In this document: piece by piece, positions 10,476 to 22,696 of the stretch
Position numbering within the stretch: position 1 is the stretch's first letter
How the letters are laid out: every line of letters starts with the position of its first letter
NCBI GenBank assembly: GCA_024180945.1
Contig: JAKSGN010000041.1
Coordinates: forward strand, 1,178,001-1,242,000
Length of the DNA stretch: 64,000 nucleotides
Direction of reading: 5' to 3'
From: Macrophomina tecta
Taxonomy: Eukaryota > Ascomycota > Dothideomycetes > Botryosphaeriales > Botryosphaeriaceae
Notes under the pieces: model-generated
The model's input: the letters and a program-made list of their open reading frames with translations, nothing else
Told to the model about the DNA's origin: nothing
Database searches by the model: none
Position numbers and translations under genes: made by a program

Positions 10476-11414
10476 TCCGAAGACCTTGTGAAATTTGCGG
10501 CGAGGATTCAAGAGCCGATGTAATGCTTGAGAGGAAGGCAGAGCAGGAGGTTAAGTGCTTCATTGACAGTGCGGCAATGGAAGAAGCTCAGGAGACGATA
10601 GGTTTGACGCGGCACTGCTACAAGGGGCGATGAGGCGTGGCATCTTCCATGTCTCTTCAAAGTGCACAGTACAAAGAGATTGACGCATCGCGAGTGGACC
10701 GTCCGCCAATGGAGGACTCCATCTACTGTACAGCGCATCAGTTCCGAGACATTATACGATTCTGCGCAAGGCGATTTTGCCTAGACAGTGGATCTTGAGA
10801 TGTGGAGAAACGCAAAGCCTCCCGACGTCGGGAACGCTGATGCAATACGTGCTGTTCTCCTGCGTCCTTAAAAGACAAACCCGGGATAGTGGTTAGCATT
10901 AAAGCCACTTCCGGCACATCTAATTGTTCCCTACTTTATCAAGGTCTACGTCTTATAATTGGTCATCTCATGCATCCGGCATTACTTCCGCGTGGAGATC
11001 AAAGAAGGTGGGCAAAATTGTTTTCAGCCGACCGCAAGACAATCTTCAAGATGGCCTCCCAGATACGCTTACCCGGTTCCATTGATTTAGAAAGCCTATG
11101 CCATTACCAAACAGAACATGTCTGATCAGTCTATTATCTTTTTTGCATGCTTTAGATATCCTCCTGGACCTTGTGTTGACGGCTGTTCACAAGAAGACAG
11201 GCTTACGGATGCGAAAAGTGATTGCCAAAAGAGTCAAGGACAACAATCCTCCGGCGAGCGGGGGAAAACGAGGTTGATCCGATCAACCCTCCCTTGCATT
11301 CTGGAACCGCTTCTCGGCACTGAGAACTAATGAATGGCCTCTCTGCAGCAGGCTTCCGTCAGCAATGATGCGCTAAACCAGGGTTAGCAATGCCCCGCCT
11401 GTCATACCTCTGCT
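10476..11414. other. Intergenic, no gene recognised
   Basis: Small frames only. It may contain a first exon of the disrupted gene to its left, but I could not identify one. Confidence 0.35.
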
Positions 11415-11420
11415 TATAAA
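11415..11420 (+). promoter_or_regulatory. TATA box of the epoxide hydrolase gene
   Basis: TATAAA 86 bp before the chosen ATG at 11506. Confidence 0.5.
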
Positions 11421-11505
11421 GGACTCACCCAATGCAAGGAGGAACGACGTCAACATTTGTAACGTGAAGCTCTCCACTGCCAACTCTGCCCTCCACCAAC
11501 GCACA

Positions 11506-12848
11506 ATGTCTGCGTCGCCGTCACCGTACACCGTCAATGTGCCAGATGAGGCACTTGAGATTTTGCGCAATAAACTTGCTGTTGCTACTTTCCCTGATGA
11601 GCTTGGAGCTGCCGATCAATGGCCCTACGGCGCTCCTCTTGCCGACGTGAAGAGACTTGCCAAGTACTGGCAGGATGGATTTGGCTGGAGGAAGGCGGAA
11701 GCCAAGATCAATGACTTGCCTAACTTCAAGACTCAAGTCGAGGTGAAGGGCTTCAGCCCGGTCGACATTCACTTCGTTCACCAGAAAAGCGATTCTGAAA
11801 GTGCCATCCCTCTCTTGTTCTGCCACGGATGTAGGAGTCATTATCCTGTCTGAAATTGAAATCATCTGACGTTTCTCAAGGGCCTGGCTCCTTCATCGAG
11901 GTTACCAAATTGCTTCCCCTCCTAAAGTCTGGCTCGCCTGCCTTCCATGTTGTTGCACCCTCTCTCCCAAACTTCGGCTTCTCCAGCGGCGTCAAAGAAC
12001 CTGGCTTCTCCCTACAACAGTATGCCGAAGTTTGTCACAAGCTCATGGTGCAGCTTGGGTACGACGAGTACGTTACACAGGGCGGCGACTGGGGCTTCTA
12101 CGTGACACGTTCCATTGGTATTCTGTACCCGAACTCGTGCAAAGCAAGCCATGTTAATCTCATCCGCGCGGACCCTCCTGAGTTCAAAAAGCACCCTCTG
12201 CTCGCCCTGCAGCATGCAGTGTCTCCCTACACGGAGGCCGAAAAGCGTGGCCTCGAGCGGGGCGCGTGGTTTGCTCAGGAGGGGGCCGGCTACAACTTGC
12301 TGCAGAGGACGAAGCCGCAGACGATCGGGTACGCGCTGGCGGACTCGCCGGTGGCTCTTCTTGCGTGGATCTACGAGAAGCTGCACGACTGGACCGACAA
12401 CTACCCGTGGACAGACGACGAGATTCTGACGTGGATCAGCATCTACTGGTTTTCGACTGCCGGGCCGGCTGCCAGCGTGCGTATCTATTACGAGGCCACG
12501 CATGTTTCCCCAAAGGCTGATATTATTCCAACGAGGGCGCGCACCGAAAAATGGGTCCCAAAGGTCAAGCTCGGCCTCGCGTGGTTTCCGAAGGAACTCA
12601 CAGTGCCACCGAAAACGTGGGCGCGTACATTGGGTGAGTCTGATTTGACGGTCCTCGAGGGGCTACGCTAACATGTGGTAGGACCGGTGGTCTACGAGAG
12701 TGAATCGCTGCGTGGGGGGCATTTCGCTGCGTGGGAAAACCCAGATATCATTGCGGTTGATCTGCAGAAGATGTTCTCGAAGGCTGGGCCCTGCTACAAG
12801 GCTGTGAATGGTCGTAGCGGATACGAGAAAGAGAGATCGCGGCTCTGA
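11506..12848 (+). CDS. Epoxide hydrolase, alpha/beta-hydrolase with EHN domain
   Basis: Model join(11506..11830, 11881..12633, 12682..12848), 414 residues, GTAGGA and GTGAGT donors. It adds water to epoxides via an ester intermediate. The N-terminal epoxide-hydrolase domain (EHN, about 5-105) precedes an alpha/beta fold. The fold has the oxyanion motif HGWPGSF (107-113), the nucleophile elbow GGDWG with Asp178, and the general base His373 in GGHFAAWE. A cap region lies between about 210 and 330, with tyrosines such as IYYE. Length and domain order match microsomal/juvenile-hormone-type enzymes, but there is no N-terminal membrane anchor, as in most fungal members. Exon 1 ends inside the HGWP motif, which fixes the splice site. 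Role could be detoxification or secondary metabolism. No cluster partner is adjacent. Confidence 0.92.
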
Positions 12849-13237
12849 ACAGTTCTGCATTCTTGGTCGTCCGTCAGCGTCGGGCGGCGCGGCTTCCTGA
12901 GACCAGTGTGTGCGGAGTTTAAGCAGTCGGCCGGACGCAAGTGTCACCCGGTTTTCTGAACACCTGCGGCCGGACGACTGCTTCAGGTCCCCGTGGGCGC
13001 AGTGGCTGTACAATAGCGACAATACCATTGTTGCTGACCTCGTGAGAGTTCTCGCTGTGTTCGGTTGCAGTGGGGCAGTGACGTGCGGGAGCCAGGCTGC
13101 ACATATTGGGAAAGACCCTCTATTGCTACGGCTCATCGTCGCTCTGTCAGCTGCCTCTCCCCATCTACCACCACCTGACAATACTGGGCATCGTGCACCT
13201 GTGCTATTGTGCCGAAGTGAAGGCCCTCCCACCAGGG
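12849..13237. other. Intergenic, no gene recognised
   Basis: Region between epoxide hydrolase and F-box gene. No conserved frame. Confidence 0.4.
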
Positions 13238-13244
13238 TATAAAA
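13238..13244 (+). promoter_or_regulatory. TATA box of the F-box gene
   Basis: TATAAAA about 200 bp before the ATG at 13443. The leader between them is C-rich and pyrimidine-rich, as in many fungal 5' UTRs. Confidence 0.5.
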
Positions 13245-13442
13245 TCCCTCCAGCCAAGCGCAAGACCTGCCTCTCAACCAAGCAGTACCACCACTACATA
13301 CCCTCCAAAGCATCTCATCGCATCTACTTACTAGTCTTTACCGCTCTAGTCAAGATCTTCCGCTGCACCCGCTGGCCTTCCCCCCGACCGACCCACCGGC
13401 ACTCCGATCTCCAACCTCCAACCTCACCGACACCATCCCACC

Positions 13443-15098
13443 ATGGCTGATAACCTCATCCAGCGCATCGTCGCCAGGACTAAGGCTTTGCAGATCCTGC
13501 CCGTCGAACTCAACCAAGAGATTGCCCACTGCCTCGAAGACGATAGAGACGTAGTCAACTTCCGCGCCTCATGCCGTGCCGCCAAAGATGCCATCGACGA
13601 CGGCCACTCCTTCTGGTTCAAACGCTTCAACAACAAGTACGACCCACCTACAGCCCTGGATCCTACGTCACCCAACTACAAGGTTAGGCTTCAGACATTA
13701 TACCAGAAGCGCAGCAAGTACCTTTCTGGCCGCATGGTTCATTTTAAGGTAGGCACGACCAGGAAGGAGGAGGAGACACTGAAGGTTGTTGCTGCACTCA
13801 TCAATGGTAAGCAAACGTATTCTACGGCATACCCTAGACTTTTCGCCTCACTTTGCCTCTGTTACAGTGCCTCACTGATCATGTTTCTCTGTAGATTCGT
13901 TCCGCGGCTCCACTTGGACCCACAGGACTTTCAGTACCGGCCAGTCCCAGTTGACTTGCCGCAACCTGGAGGTGCTCAAGCTGTTTATTCGTCGCTCCGG
14001 CATCACCGAGAACATGTTCCGTCCCCGTCCGACGAAGAGCAAGACTAAGGAGAGTGAGACGGCTGAGCCACAGTACGGCTTCCTGCTTGCTGCGGTTCAG
14101 CTTATGTGCGCCCCAAGTGTGCTTGCGCCGAAGTATGGCAGCGTCTATGGCTTTATCGACTCGCAGAGGTTGGCGTACGCCACCATCAAGGCCGCTCCAA
14201 TCTTCTGCGGCTTCAACAAGCTTGAAGTTAACATGGAGTGGATCCTCCACGTCCTGAATTTCTTCAAGTACCATATCTGCAAGGAGGAGGAGAACACCCT
14301 GTATGCACCCTTCCGCAACCTCACCAAGGCCGACACGCCCGGGTTTTGGCAGAAGCCACTTCACAATGGCCCTGCGGAGCTTGGGGTCCATTGGAAGGGC
14401 ACGTACGCCTACTTGTCCACCAGTGAGATCTCATTGGTCCGTGCCGGCAACGCTCAAGGCAGGGCATTCATTGACCACAACGTTGATCACGGCGACGAAG
14501 CGATTCAAGTAAGCAGCACTCACTTTACACCAGTGATCTGACCAAAGATCTAATTAATGTGTTCTAGACTATGGATCTCCAGCTTGCCGACGACCCTGCC
14601 TTCCCATGGCCCCATCTCTTCGAGCAGTGCCTTCACTCCATCACCGAAGATCGGGCCCCTCGCACCCGTGCTCAGCATCGTACTGGAGATGCTGCTGCGT
14701 TTGAGCGTATCAATCAGCGCTTTCAGGCGACTGGCTATGATGATGAAGACTTCCGGGCTGCAGGCTGGCTCAACCAGCTTCCCAGCCAGCACGGTATTGC
14801 GGGATGGAAGCGTGTCACCATGATGAAGTACTTCGATGATGGCCATGGCTCATGGGATGGTAACGCGCTTTGGGCATATGAGGGTGTCGTTATCCCCGGT
14901 GGTCAGCTCATGCTGGGCCGTTGGTGGAGCCCAGAAACTAATGTTCCAGGTCGCGATGTAAGTCATGGTCTTCTAAGACACGTTCCGGGAACCCTGCTGA
15001 CTCACAGATGACAGCCATACACCGGCCCCTTCATCTTCTGGAACACAGACCTCGGCTGCGATAATGTTGAATGTGGTCTCCACGGTGTCAACTCATAA
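13443..15098 (+). CDS. F-box-like fungal protein
   Basis: Model join(13443..13806, 13895..14508, 14568..14957, 15015..15098), 483 residues. Donors are GTAAGC, GTAAGC and GTAAGT. The N terminus has an F-box-like segment (about 18-55: LPVELNQEIAHCL then VVNFRASCRAAKDA). F-box proteins bind Skp1 and recruit substrates to SCF ubiquitin ligases. The rest (about 120-480) has no WD40 or LRR repeats and ends with a GPFIFWNTD motif that recurs at the end of fungal F-box-type proteins of unknown target. The last exon was placed by that motif: the CAG at 15012-15014 keeps frame, while the nearer CAG at 15004-15006 does not. Expanded families of such proteins are common in Pezizomycotina. Confidence 0.75.
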
Positions 15099-16399
15099 AC
15101 GATTGGCTTGAGAGACGGCGCTGCAGCACCCAATTCGGCAGCATCTCGGGCAGAAGACGCACAGTACACTGCATTCGATCTGCCATCCCCATGATCTAAA
15201 ACTATTTGACACTAACAGCTGCTGATCACGAGCTTGACCCGCTTGTTGTGCGGCTTTCTTCTGCACATCTAACCAAACTAACTTTTGACGCTCCTTATCT
15301 TGTCTTTCCGGCGTTTTGGAGTTTCTCTAATTGGCGGGATACTCATCCATTTTTCTTCCAGAGAGGCATGGCTCAGACAAAAAGGTGTTAATGGTTCTGA
15401 TTTTCTTCTGCGGTTTCCCTCCGCTCTCAAAGTCAGTCAAGCGTCACTTCCTCGCTCAATCGGGCAAATGAGAGTGTCCTTAATCATCATCAGCATTAGC
15501 GGGCACCGGAGATGCTTCCCTTTCTTGAGGTTAGCGTACATCAAGATCCATGGTATGGAAGAAAGGGCAGTTGCATTGGCATATCGGCTTTATCACTGGA
15601 CAAGAGAGTGGTGGTTGAAGAAGAAGAAGAAGAAGAAAAAAAAAAAAAAGGTAAAAACGAACTACTCGAAAAAGGAATTCGAACTGAGAAAGGGTGAACC
15701 CCCAATGGAGTAGTAACTTCTTTTTTGGTTCAAACAGAGCATGCAGCAAAATGACTTTCTAAGTAGGGCTGTGAAATAGAAAACTTTGGAGCTTGCAACG
15801 CAGAAACGACAACTATACCGTGTGCGATTGAGGCAGATCTATAAGTACGAATGCCACTATTTTATCCGTATATTTGCATTCGAATAAGTGCTTCGCATTC
15901 GCATGTAAAGTGTGCAAGAGTCGCTGCGCGCCCAGTCCTCGCTATAGCTCACCACACCGACACAGCCTCGTGCTCTGGCCCTTTTTAGGACACGGGAATA
16001 CACGGCAGACAAGGTACAAAAGATCAGAGGTACGGGATATGCAAGAAACTGACGCTTCTGCGGCGCCACGCATTATATTGATCATCCCGTTGTTCTGATT
16101 CAGTAGGGGAGGGAGGGGAAAAAAAAAAACATGTGCTGCCTGGGTATGCAAACTGCCAGGGCTGTAAACTCCTGGCTTCGCTTTCCACCATCCCCTCTAT
16201 GCACACCTTCATCATACCGACACTCCATTCCCCTCGCTAATGACCCTTTTTACTTCCTTGCACTCCTAAACTCCCTGCATGTTCGTAGACGGAATCCCAC
16301 TTTAAGATAGCTTTTCTCGTGGAGCAGATGCTAGTCGGTCCGGATCATTGTCATGCCACGTTCTTGCTTGTGTCTTTCCTGGAGTCGTCACGGTCGTGT
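15099..16399. other. Intergenic, convergent 3' ends, low-complexity tract
   Basis: No gene recognised between the F-box gene and SEC13. A GAA repeat running into an A tract occupies 15617-15649. Frames spanning it are artefacts of the repeat. Confidence 0.45.
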
Positions 16400-17622
16400 T
16401 CACTCCTCGATCGTCTTGATGCACTCCCAGCCGCCGGTCAGCTTCTCCTTCCACAGGCTGACCTTGTTATCGCCGGTGCTGATGGCCAGGACGTTGCCGC
16501 TCAGGCTCCAGCTCGCGCGCCAGGCCACGGCGTCGAAGTTGAGGGTGGTTTGCTGCCAGTCGCCTGGGATGTCATTAGCAACACTGCTGGATCCAATAGC
16601 GAGCCTTGGACCTTACCAAGCGAGGGGTTCGTGCTCGTCCAGATCTTGACCGTCTTATCCTGCGAAGCCGAGGCAATGTACGCCTTGGACAGCACCGTCG
16701 GCGACCACGCGACATCACGCACCCAGTCGGTGTGGCCAGACAGCGTGCTCGTGCAGGTGTAGGTGCTCGTCTCCGGGCTCCACTCCCACACCTTGACCTG
16801 GCAGTCGCTGCCGCCGGTGACGAAGCGGCGCAGCGGCCCAGCACCGGGAGCTGGGGCGGCGGCGGTGGCGCTGGAGATGGCGCCGGGCGCGATGCTCGGG
16901 GCCCAGGACACGGCGTTGACGCCCAGGCCGTGGGCGGGCAGGATCTGGTGGGCCCAGGCGCCGTCGCGGAACTCGAGGACGGAGACGTTGCCGTCGCTGC
17001 TGGCGCACGCGAGGATGCAGCCCGCATCGTGGGGCGCCCACGAGACGAGGTTGACGGAGGCCGAGTGCAGCTCGGAGACGTGGACGCGTGTCCACTGGTT
17101 GTTTTGCTCGCGCCAGATGAAGACCTTGCCGTCGTAGCTGGCTGAGGCCAGGATGTTGCCGTACTTGGGGTGTGCCTGGATGCGTCGAGGGGCCGGGGTT
17201 AGCGGGGGAGGAGATGGGGTGGGCTGGCGGGGAGAAACACACCCAGGATACACACCAGACAGCGCCCTCGTGTCTGTGGCCGTGTCAGTCTTTGTCCTGT
17301 CCGGAAAGTATCCGCGTGGTATTCCGCCGCCGTTGGCCTACCCCTTCAACGTCTCGGTGAGCCTGTGGGTGTCGCCCTCGACCTCGAAAATCTTAATGGT
17401 CTTGTCAGAAGAGCAAGTGGCTAGCCGCCTGCCATAGTAGTCCAGGACTGCATCGTGCTACGTGTTAATGCGTACGAATTAGCAGAGGTCCGTTTGCTGG
17501 AGCGGGCGGTGGAGGGAGGAGCTCCGGCGTACAATCATGTCATCGTGACCGGAATTTGCAATTACTTGCGCCTGGATGCTATCAGTAGAGCCCGAGGAAC
17601 TGTAGGACGGGGAGCGTACCAT
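16400..17622 (-). CDS. SEC13: COPII/nuclear-pore WD40 protein Sec13
   Basis: Model complement(join(16400..16563, 16617..17175, 17243..17273, 17342..17457, 17533..17571, 17620..17622)), 303 residues, the usual Sec13 length. The N terminus ([13 protein letters not shown] then [18 protein letters not shown]) and the WD repeats ([36 protein letters not shown]) identify it. Sec13 is a six-bladed propeller that pairs with Sec31 in the COPII cage and with Nup145C in the nuclear pore Y complex, and is also in SEACAT. The first coding exon is only the ATG, immediately followed by a GTACGC donor. The five introns are crowded in the 5' part. It is divergent from PEX20 with 310 bp between starts. Confidence 0.95.
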
Positions 17623-17932
17623 GTTTGTGAGTGTGGGAGAGGAATTGGTGGAGATAAGAGTGCCTGGCGGGAATGTTAAACGTGGAAGCTGCCCGAGACA
17701 CAGCAGCGGCGGCGGCGTCAGGACTGCAAAGCGCGCAAACATGCCAAGGGGCCTGATCTGCGGCCGAGGGCAGCCTACCTCGGCGACAGCGCGGGGACCG
17801 GGCACCTTGTTGCCGCCGGGAGCTTTCACATGGCCTGTTCCCCCATCTCTTACGATATCAACGCGTTCCTGTCGCAGTGCTGTCCTGGATTTTTCTTGCA
17901 TCTTCCACCTCGCTGGCAGCAGTATATCAGCC
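17623..17932. promoter_or_regulatory. Bidirectional promoter between SEC13 and PEX20
   Basis: 310 bp between divergent starts. The plus frame is open through most of it (from 17621) but lacks family similarity before 17933, so I treat it as promoter and leader. Confidence 0.55.
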
Positions 17933-19759
17933 ATGGCGGACGCTTTGTGCGGCCCTTCCAACGCCCTCCAGAACTTCCAGAAGCACTCTTCCGTCGATCG
18001 GACTTTACAACAAGACCGGCTGGTTGCGCGACAATCGCCGCAGCAGGTACGGGCGCCCACACCACCTAACCTCCGCAATCGGGTTCCCCCAGGACTGATC
18101 TCTGGTGTTCAGGATTTTCGGACTGCGCAAGGCCGGCATGTGGGCGCAATAGACCCCGAATTCGAAGCCTTCCAGGCTGGCCACCCTCCAACGCAATCTG
18201 AAGCCTTCCAGCGCTTCCCCGCCCAGCATGCTCCTCCGCCGAACTTCGCCGGCCCAGCAGCCCTCCCCGACTGGGCTTCCGATTTCCAACGATTACACGT
18301 TTCCTCCCCGCCTCCGCTCCAGCAGCAACGCTTCCAACCGCAAGCGCCGCAGCATAGTCATACCGCGTCATGGCACCAGGAATTTATGCGGCAACAGGGC
18401 CACGCTTCGTCACCCGCCCCCCTTGTGTCTGCGGGCCCTTCACGGCCAATGTATGGTGGCGCGCCCATGATGGGGTTCGGAGCAGGACAGTTTGCTTACC
18501 AGCAGCCGTTCATGGCGCCGCAGGATATGGGCGCGCAGGCGAAGCAGAAGGATCCGGTGTTTGACGATGCCGCCTTTGCGAGCGCATTCGATGCTGCCGC
18601 TGCGGAAGTTCTCGAGGCGGAGAACGCTGTAGAAGTTGAGGCGCCGGCTATGGCACAGGCGGACCAACGGCGCTCTTTGACTAGGTGGGAGGAGGATATG
18701 GGAATAATGCTTCCGCCAGAGCACGACTCGATATTGGCTTTCATGAAAGAACATGCATTTAGTAAGTGCTTGCGCGCATTATCGCGCCGTATTGCTAACA
18801 TTTCCCGAGATGAATATTGTCGCCACCAATTGTCAGAGTATCTACCACGTGCCGGTACCAGGGATCCTTCCATTGTTCCAGACCATAGTCTCGCATCGCT
18901 TTACATGAGTGCCTTAGAGAGGCTGGAAAGCAATGGCAGGCTTCAGGAGCATGCGCCGGATCCTCTTTTGGAACATGTACTGGATGAGATCGTGGAGTCC
19001 CAAGACCTTCTCTATGACGAACAGTTCATGTTCCGGGCCCGGGCATCAAGGCTCCGCGATCAGATTAGGAGTAAAGTTCCTACGTACTTTGACCAAGAAG
19101 AGTCTCAGAAAGCCAGGGAGAGGGAAGATCCTAGGTTGAGAACGGCTCGCGTACGAATGTTCCAACATTCGTTGCAAAATCAGGAGAATGTTACGGCAGA
19201 GGACAAGCAAAACCTTGAGGCTTCCTTGTACCACCAGCTGGTGTCGGAGGCGGGTAGTGAGTCACGATTCATCCCGGCAGAAGCTAGCCGGACCCTGTCT
19301 GGCACGGATATCAGGACAACCCTCCGATCAGAGCTATCCTCGCTGAACCAGAGGCCTGAGGAACTTCTCCGGAACATGAGCCCACCAGATATGGTTGTAA
19401 ATGAGGTACCTCAGCCCATGCAGCAACAGCCGGCGGAGCAGCAGCAGCAGCACCAGCTCAATCATGACGATGAAGAGCTGGCAAGGACAGCTGGTCAACT
19501 GGTGGAGAGCGTGTCTCACGACACCAGTCAGAAGTTTATGCAGAGCAGGTTCCTTGCCCTGATGAGACAACTTCGTGACCGTGAAGTCCGCGTCGACGGT
19601 GACAAGATAGTCGAAGTTAGTGAGATCCTCCCTCCCCTTCTCTCTGCCGCAGGAGAATATCTCCGGACGCAAGAAAGCCCGGTGGTGGAGGCGCAACACC
19701 ATCACTTCCCTCCGCATCCGGAGCACGTCACTTGCAAAGTTTTTGGATGTCCGACCTGA
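17933..19759 (+). CDS. PEX20: Peroxin 20, PTS2 import co-receptor
   Basis: The start MADALCGPSNALQNFQKH carries the conserved N-terminal cysteine (Cys6) used for ubiquitin-dependent recycling of Pex20. Aromatic WxxxF/Y motifs (WASDFQRL, WHQEFM) suit Pex14/Pex13 docking. The C-terminal block ELARTAGQLVESVSHDTS then FLALMRQLRDREVRVDGD is the Pex7-binding region. Pex20 carries PTS2 cargo with Pex7 to peroxisomes in fungi. Two probable introns, 18047-18112 (GTACGG..TTCAG, 66 nt) and 18762-18809 (GTAAGT..GCTAAC..CGAG, 48 nt), are multiples of three without stops. An extra charged stretch of about 200 residues lies between the aromatic motifs and the C-terminal block. The 3' end is unsure: an intron 19727-19795 would extend the protein to a stop at 19936. 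Confidence 0.85.
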   Translation: MADALCGPSNALQNFQKHSSVDRTLQQDRLVARQSPQQVRAPTPPNLRNRVPPGLISGVQDFRTAQGRHVGAIDPEFEAFQAGHPPTQSEAFQRFPAQHAPPPNFAGPAALPDWASDFQRLHVSSPPPLQQQRFQPQAPQHSHTASWHQEFMRQQGHASSPAPLVSAGPSRPMYGGAPMMGFGAGQFAYQQPFMAPQDMGAQAKQKDPVFDDAAFASAFDAAAAEVLEAENAVEVEAPAMAQADQRRSLTRWEEDMGIMLPPEHDSILAFMKEHAFSKCLRALSRRIANISRDEYCRHQLSEYLPRAGTRDPSIVPDHSLASLYMSALERLESNGRLQEHAPDPLLEHVLDEIVESQDLLYDEQFMFRARASRLRDQIRSKVPTYFDQEESQKAREREDPRLRTARVRMFQHSLQNQENVTAEDKQNLEASLYHQLVSEAGSESRFIPAEASRTLSGTDIRTTLRSELSSLNQRPEELLRNMSPPDMVVNEVPQPMQQQPAEQQQQHQLNHDDEELARTAGQLVESVSHDTSQKFMQSRFLALMRQLRDREVRVDGDKIVEVSEILPPLLSAAGEYLRTQESPVVEAQHHHFPPHPEHVTCKVFGCPT

Positions 19760-22440
19760 GCAACAACACTAATTCGTTATACCCTTCTCTCGCAGACGAC
19801 ACCATCCCAAATTCCGGCAACCCAGCAGGACTTGGACCTTGGCCGTAATGGCGGGGAGGACAGCAACCGGACCATGACCGGAGCGCTGCAGGCCGAAGGC
19901 AAAGAGGTCCATGATGTTGGTGAGTCGCACGTTTAGAAAGTAATTCCATGTCCAGCCATGGTGTAAGGTTTTCCTCCCCTCGAAAGGAAGGAATACGCTA
20001 TGGGGTCGAGACAACTTACCGGGATGCCCTTCGCCTCTCGGACCTGTCGTCATATGGTGCAGATATTAACCGGTAGGTGATGCGCCCGCCGGGCTCTACC
20101 GAGCAGCCGTCTCATTCTCCACAATATATGGTCAGTTAGGCAGCACAAGCTGATTGGATTCCAACAACGAAGTACGTCTGCCAGAGAGATACCCCAGCCC
20201 GTTGCCGCCGGTTGATGGAGGGAGGTCGTATGTTAATGGGTGCTTTTTCAGGAGGGACGGGCAGTTGGTTTGATATGAGTAGTAATATGAGGTCTTCGGG
20301 AGCGTGGGTTGAAGATCGGGGCACATTGTGAGCTGTGGGGATGCAGGAAGTGTGCGGGCGTCGCATTGTGAGAACCACCCATTGGCTATACTGTCGGCCG
20401 TCAAATACATATGAAAGACAATTGGAAAGTTTACATTCCCTCCATCAGACCACTGATCCTCCCTTGGGCCGCGCTTGTATGACGCAAGTGAGCGACCGGG
20501 AGGAAGTACGGGCTACCCAGAATAGGCTGGTTCCTCCCACACTCGAGCCGCGTCGCGCAAACGTGCGCGCTGAGACTGCATGATGCATTGGCTCAGGTCT
20601 TCTCAGCTCGTTCTCTTGCAGAATCTGTAGGTTTTCACGGAACTTGTATGCCACTGACTGATGCGAAAGCTCCTTCAACTGGGCTGCGAGACGCCCTCAT
20701 TCTCCTCCAGGTCAGCTCTGGCTTGTACCCTGTCGTGGTCTTCGCCCTCTTTCTGTGGATATTGGCCGATGAGTCCATGTGTCGAGTCCGCAAGGCGCCG
20801 GTGAAGACGTTCCACCGCCATTCTGGCCGGCGAATGCAAGCGGCGCACGCCGCTGTGATGAGCTGGATTTTCACTTGACTACAGTCATACATTTGGGGGG
20901 CCGCGCCGCTCCGGGGGGGGGGGAATCGGTCAAGAAAAATAGACATGAGGCGATGGTAAGCCAGCTCGTTGGATTGCTTCTGTCGGAACGGCGTCAGACG
21001 CCGGAGCTGGGAGAGGGTGATGGAGCACAGAGCGAGTATGGGAGTGGATACGATGTGGGTGCACGGTGAGGAAGTGAGGAAAGGCGACTGTATTGCAGCG
21101 ACGGGCATATACATGGAGAATAGATGTTGGCGGATGTCAGCACCAGGTCGCAAGTGACTCAGACGGCGCGTGGGCGATCGGGCTGGCCGTGACTCGAGGA
21201 CTTACGCAGAAGGCGGCGGCGGCGGGTGCGGTGGCTCAACACCAAAGCATATCTCAAGCAAGGCATGGTGCGGTGACAGCGCGCAACAGCAGCGGATGGG
21301 AGGCATGGGAGGGGGAGTGAGGCCAGTCGCTCAAGTGTTTACTGAGACCAACTGAAACACCAAGCGCTTCCTCGATTCTCCACTCAAGGCGGACTGATCA
21401 GCAAAAAGCAGCCTCAGAGTTCTTGATAGACTAGCCTTCTTAGGGGAAAAACTCTTTCAAGGAAAAGAAGAAAAACAACACAACGCCTGGTACACTTTTC
21501 CCTCACATGAACAAGTTAGACACTGGCTCCAGGGAACATCCTAAGGTGCCTCCATCACAGAACGCTTGAGATTAAACCGGGAACACACGGCTCGCAAAGA
21601 GGAGTCCGATTAGTAAAGAAAGCCTCAGTTCCCTCAACTGGGGGTCTAGAACAGTTTGAGAGGAAGGAGATTAACGGAGGAAGGAACAGGTACTCAAGCA
21701 GAGGGGCAGGGAAGTTTATACAGGTAGGAGGAGGAGCCCAGGATCAACCAAGAAATGCCATCCGGGCCTACTATTGGCCTATTTCGGATGCTGGCTGTGC
21801 AGAAGGAATGCATTTTTGATTGATTTAGCTGCCTCGACGTGCCTGCCTGTACGCTAGTCGGAGTAGTTGCTTACTTAGTCGAGCGCGCAATCGGGGTTGC
21901 AGCAGGCACTTTAAAACAGAATGTCAACCGACATTGTCCTTGCCCTGGCTACTCACTTCCCAGCTCCATGACATATTGGCGGCCTATCTGCTTCGATGTC
22001 TACTATGCAGCTGCACATGCGCTACGCAAAAGTTGTCGTTTGCAAAGACCGCCGTCCAGCAAAAGAAGCTGCTGGGGGTTTGTGCCTGCTTCTGCCAGGA
22101 GCAGTTTGATTATACCGTGCCACTTTTACAGGAAATTGCTTCCAAGAACCCGTTTTACAATCGAAAATGACCGGCATCGCTCGCAAAGAAAACATTTTAG
22201 ACTAGACTTGACTCCGCGCGAACAACATGCCGAAAATAGTGGATCAGAACGCTGATATGGGAAATCAGAAAAGAGGAAAAACAGTGGAACGAGAAGAATT
22301 TTGCCCGAGTCCCACCCGAAAATTCATCCGTTTATTCGTTTCGGATGTGACTTCTTTCAGTCGGATATCAATTGCCCTTTAGTAACCCGAGTAACGACAG
22401 AACTGACATTGCTTGCCTTGCTGGAAAAAGAGGAAACAAG

Positions 22441-22444
<4 letters not shown>
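19760..22444. other. Intergenic, no gene recognised
   Basis: About 2.7 kb with only short frames that match nothing I know. The first 180 bp may be the last exon of PEX20. A G run (nine or more) lies near 20914-20923. Confidence 0.4.

Positions 22445-22488
<44 letters not shown>
22445..22488 (+). repeat. (GA)22 microsatellite
   Basis: Uninterrupted GA dinucleotide repeat downstream of OPI1. Frames reading RERERE or SLSLSL across it are not genes. Confidence 0.95.
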
Positions 22489-22492
<4 letters not shown>

Positions 22493-22696
22493 GAAGAGGA
22501 AAAGAGAAAAGAAAAATAGGGCGCGTGCCCATGGACTACTGTGTTCGTTTCGCGACCGGGTATTTTGTTCGGTGTCCAAACCAAGGCCTTGGGGCCCCAT
22601 TGACGATTCCTTCAGGGTATCGGATGCGGTGTAGCAACTAGAAGTGCACAGACGAATATTGTTCAGTAATCATATTACGAGCTGTCCGACGACTGA

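Noticed and set aside
15640..15720. TTCGAAT on the minus strand, resembling a tRNA T-loop
   Set aside because: Flanking five-base arms do not pair and no anticodon arm fits.
16606..17145. 179-codon plus frame opposite SEC13
   Set aside because: Shadow of the WD40 coding strand.
22413..22634. Frames through the GA repeat (RERERE, SLSLSL)
   Set aside because: Artefacts of a dinucleotide microsatellite.
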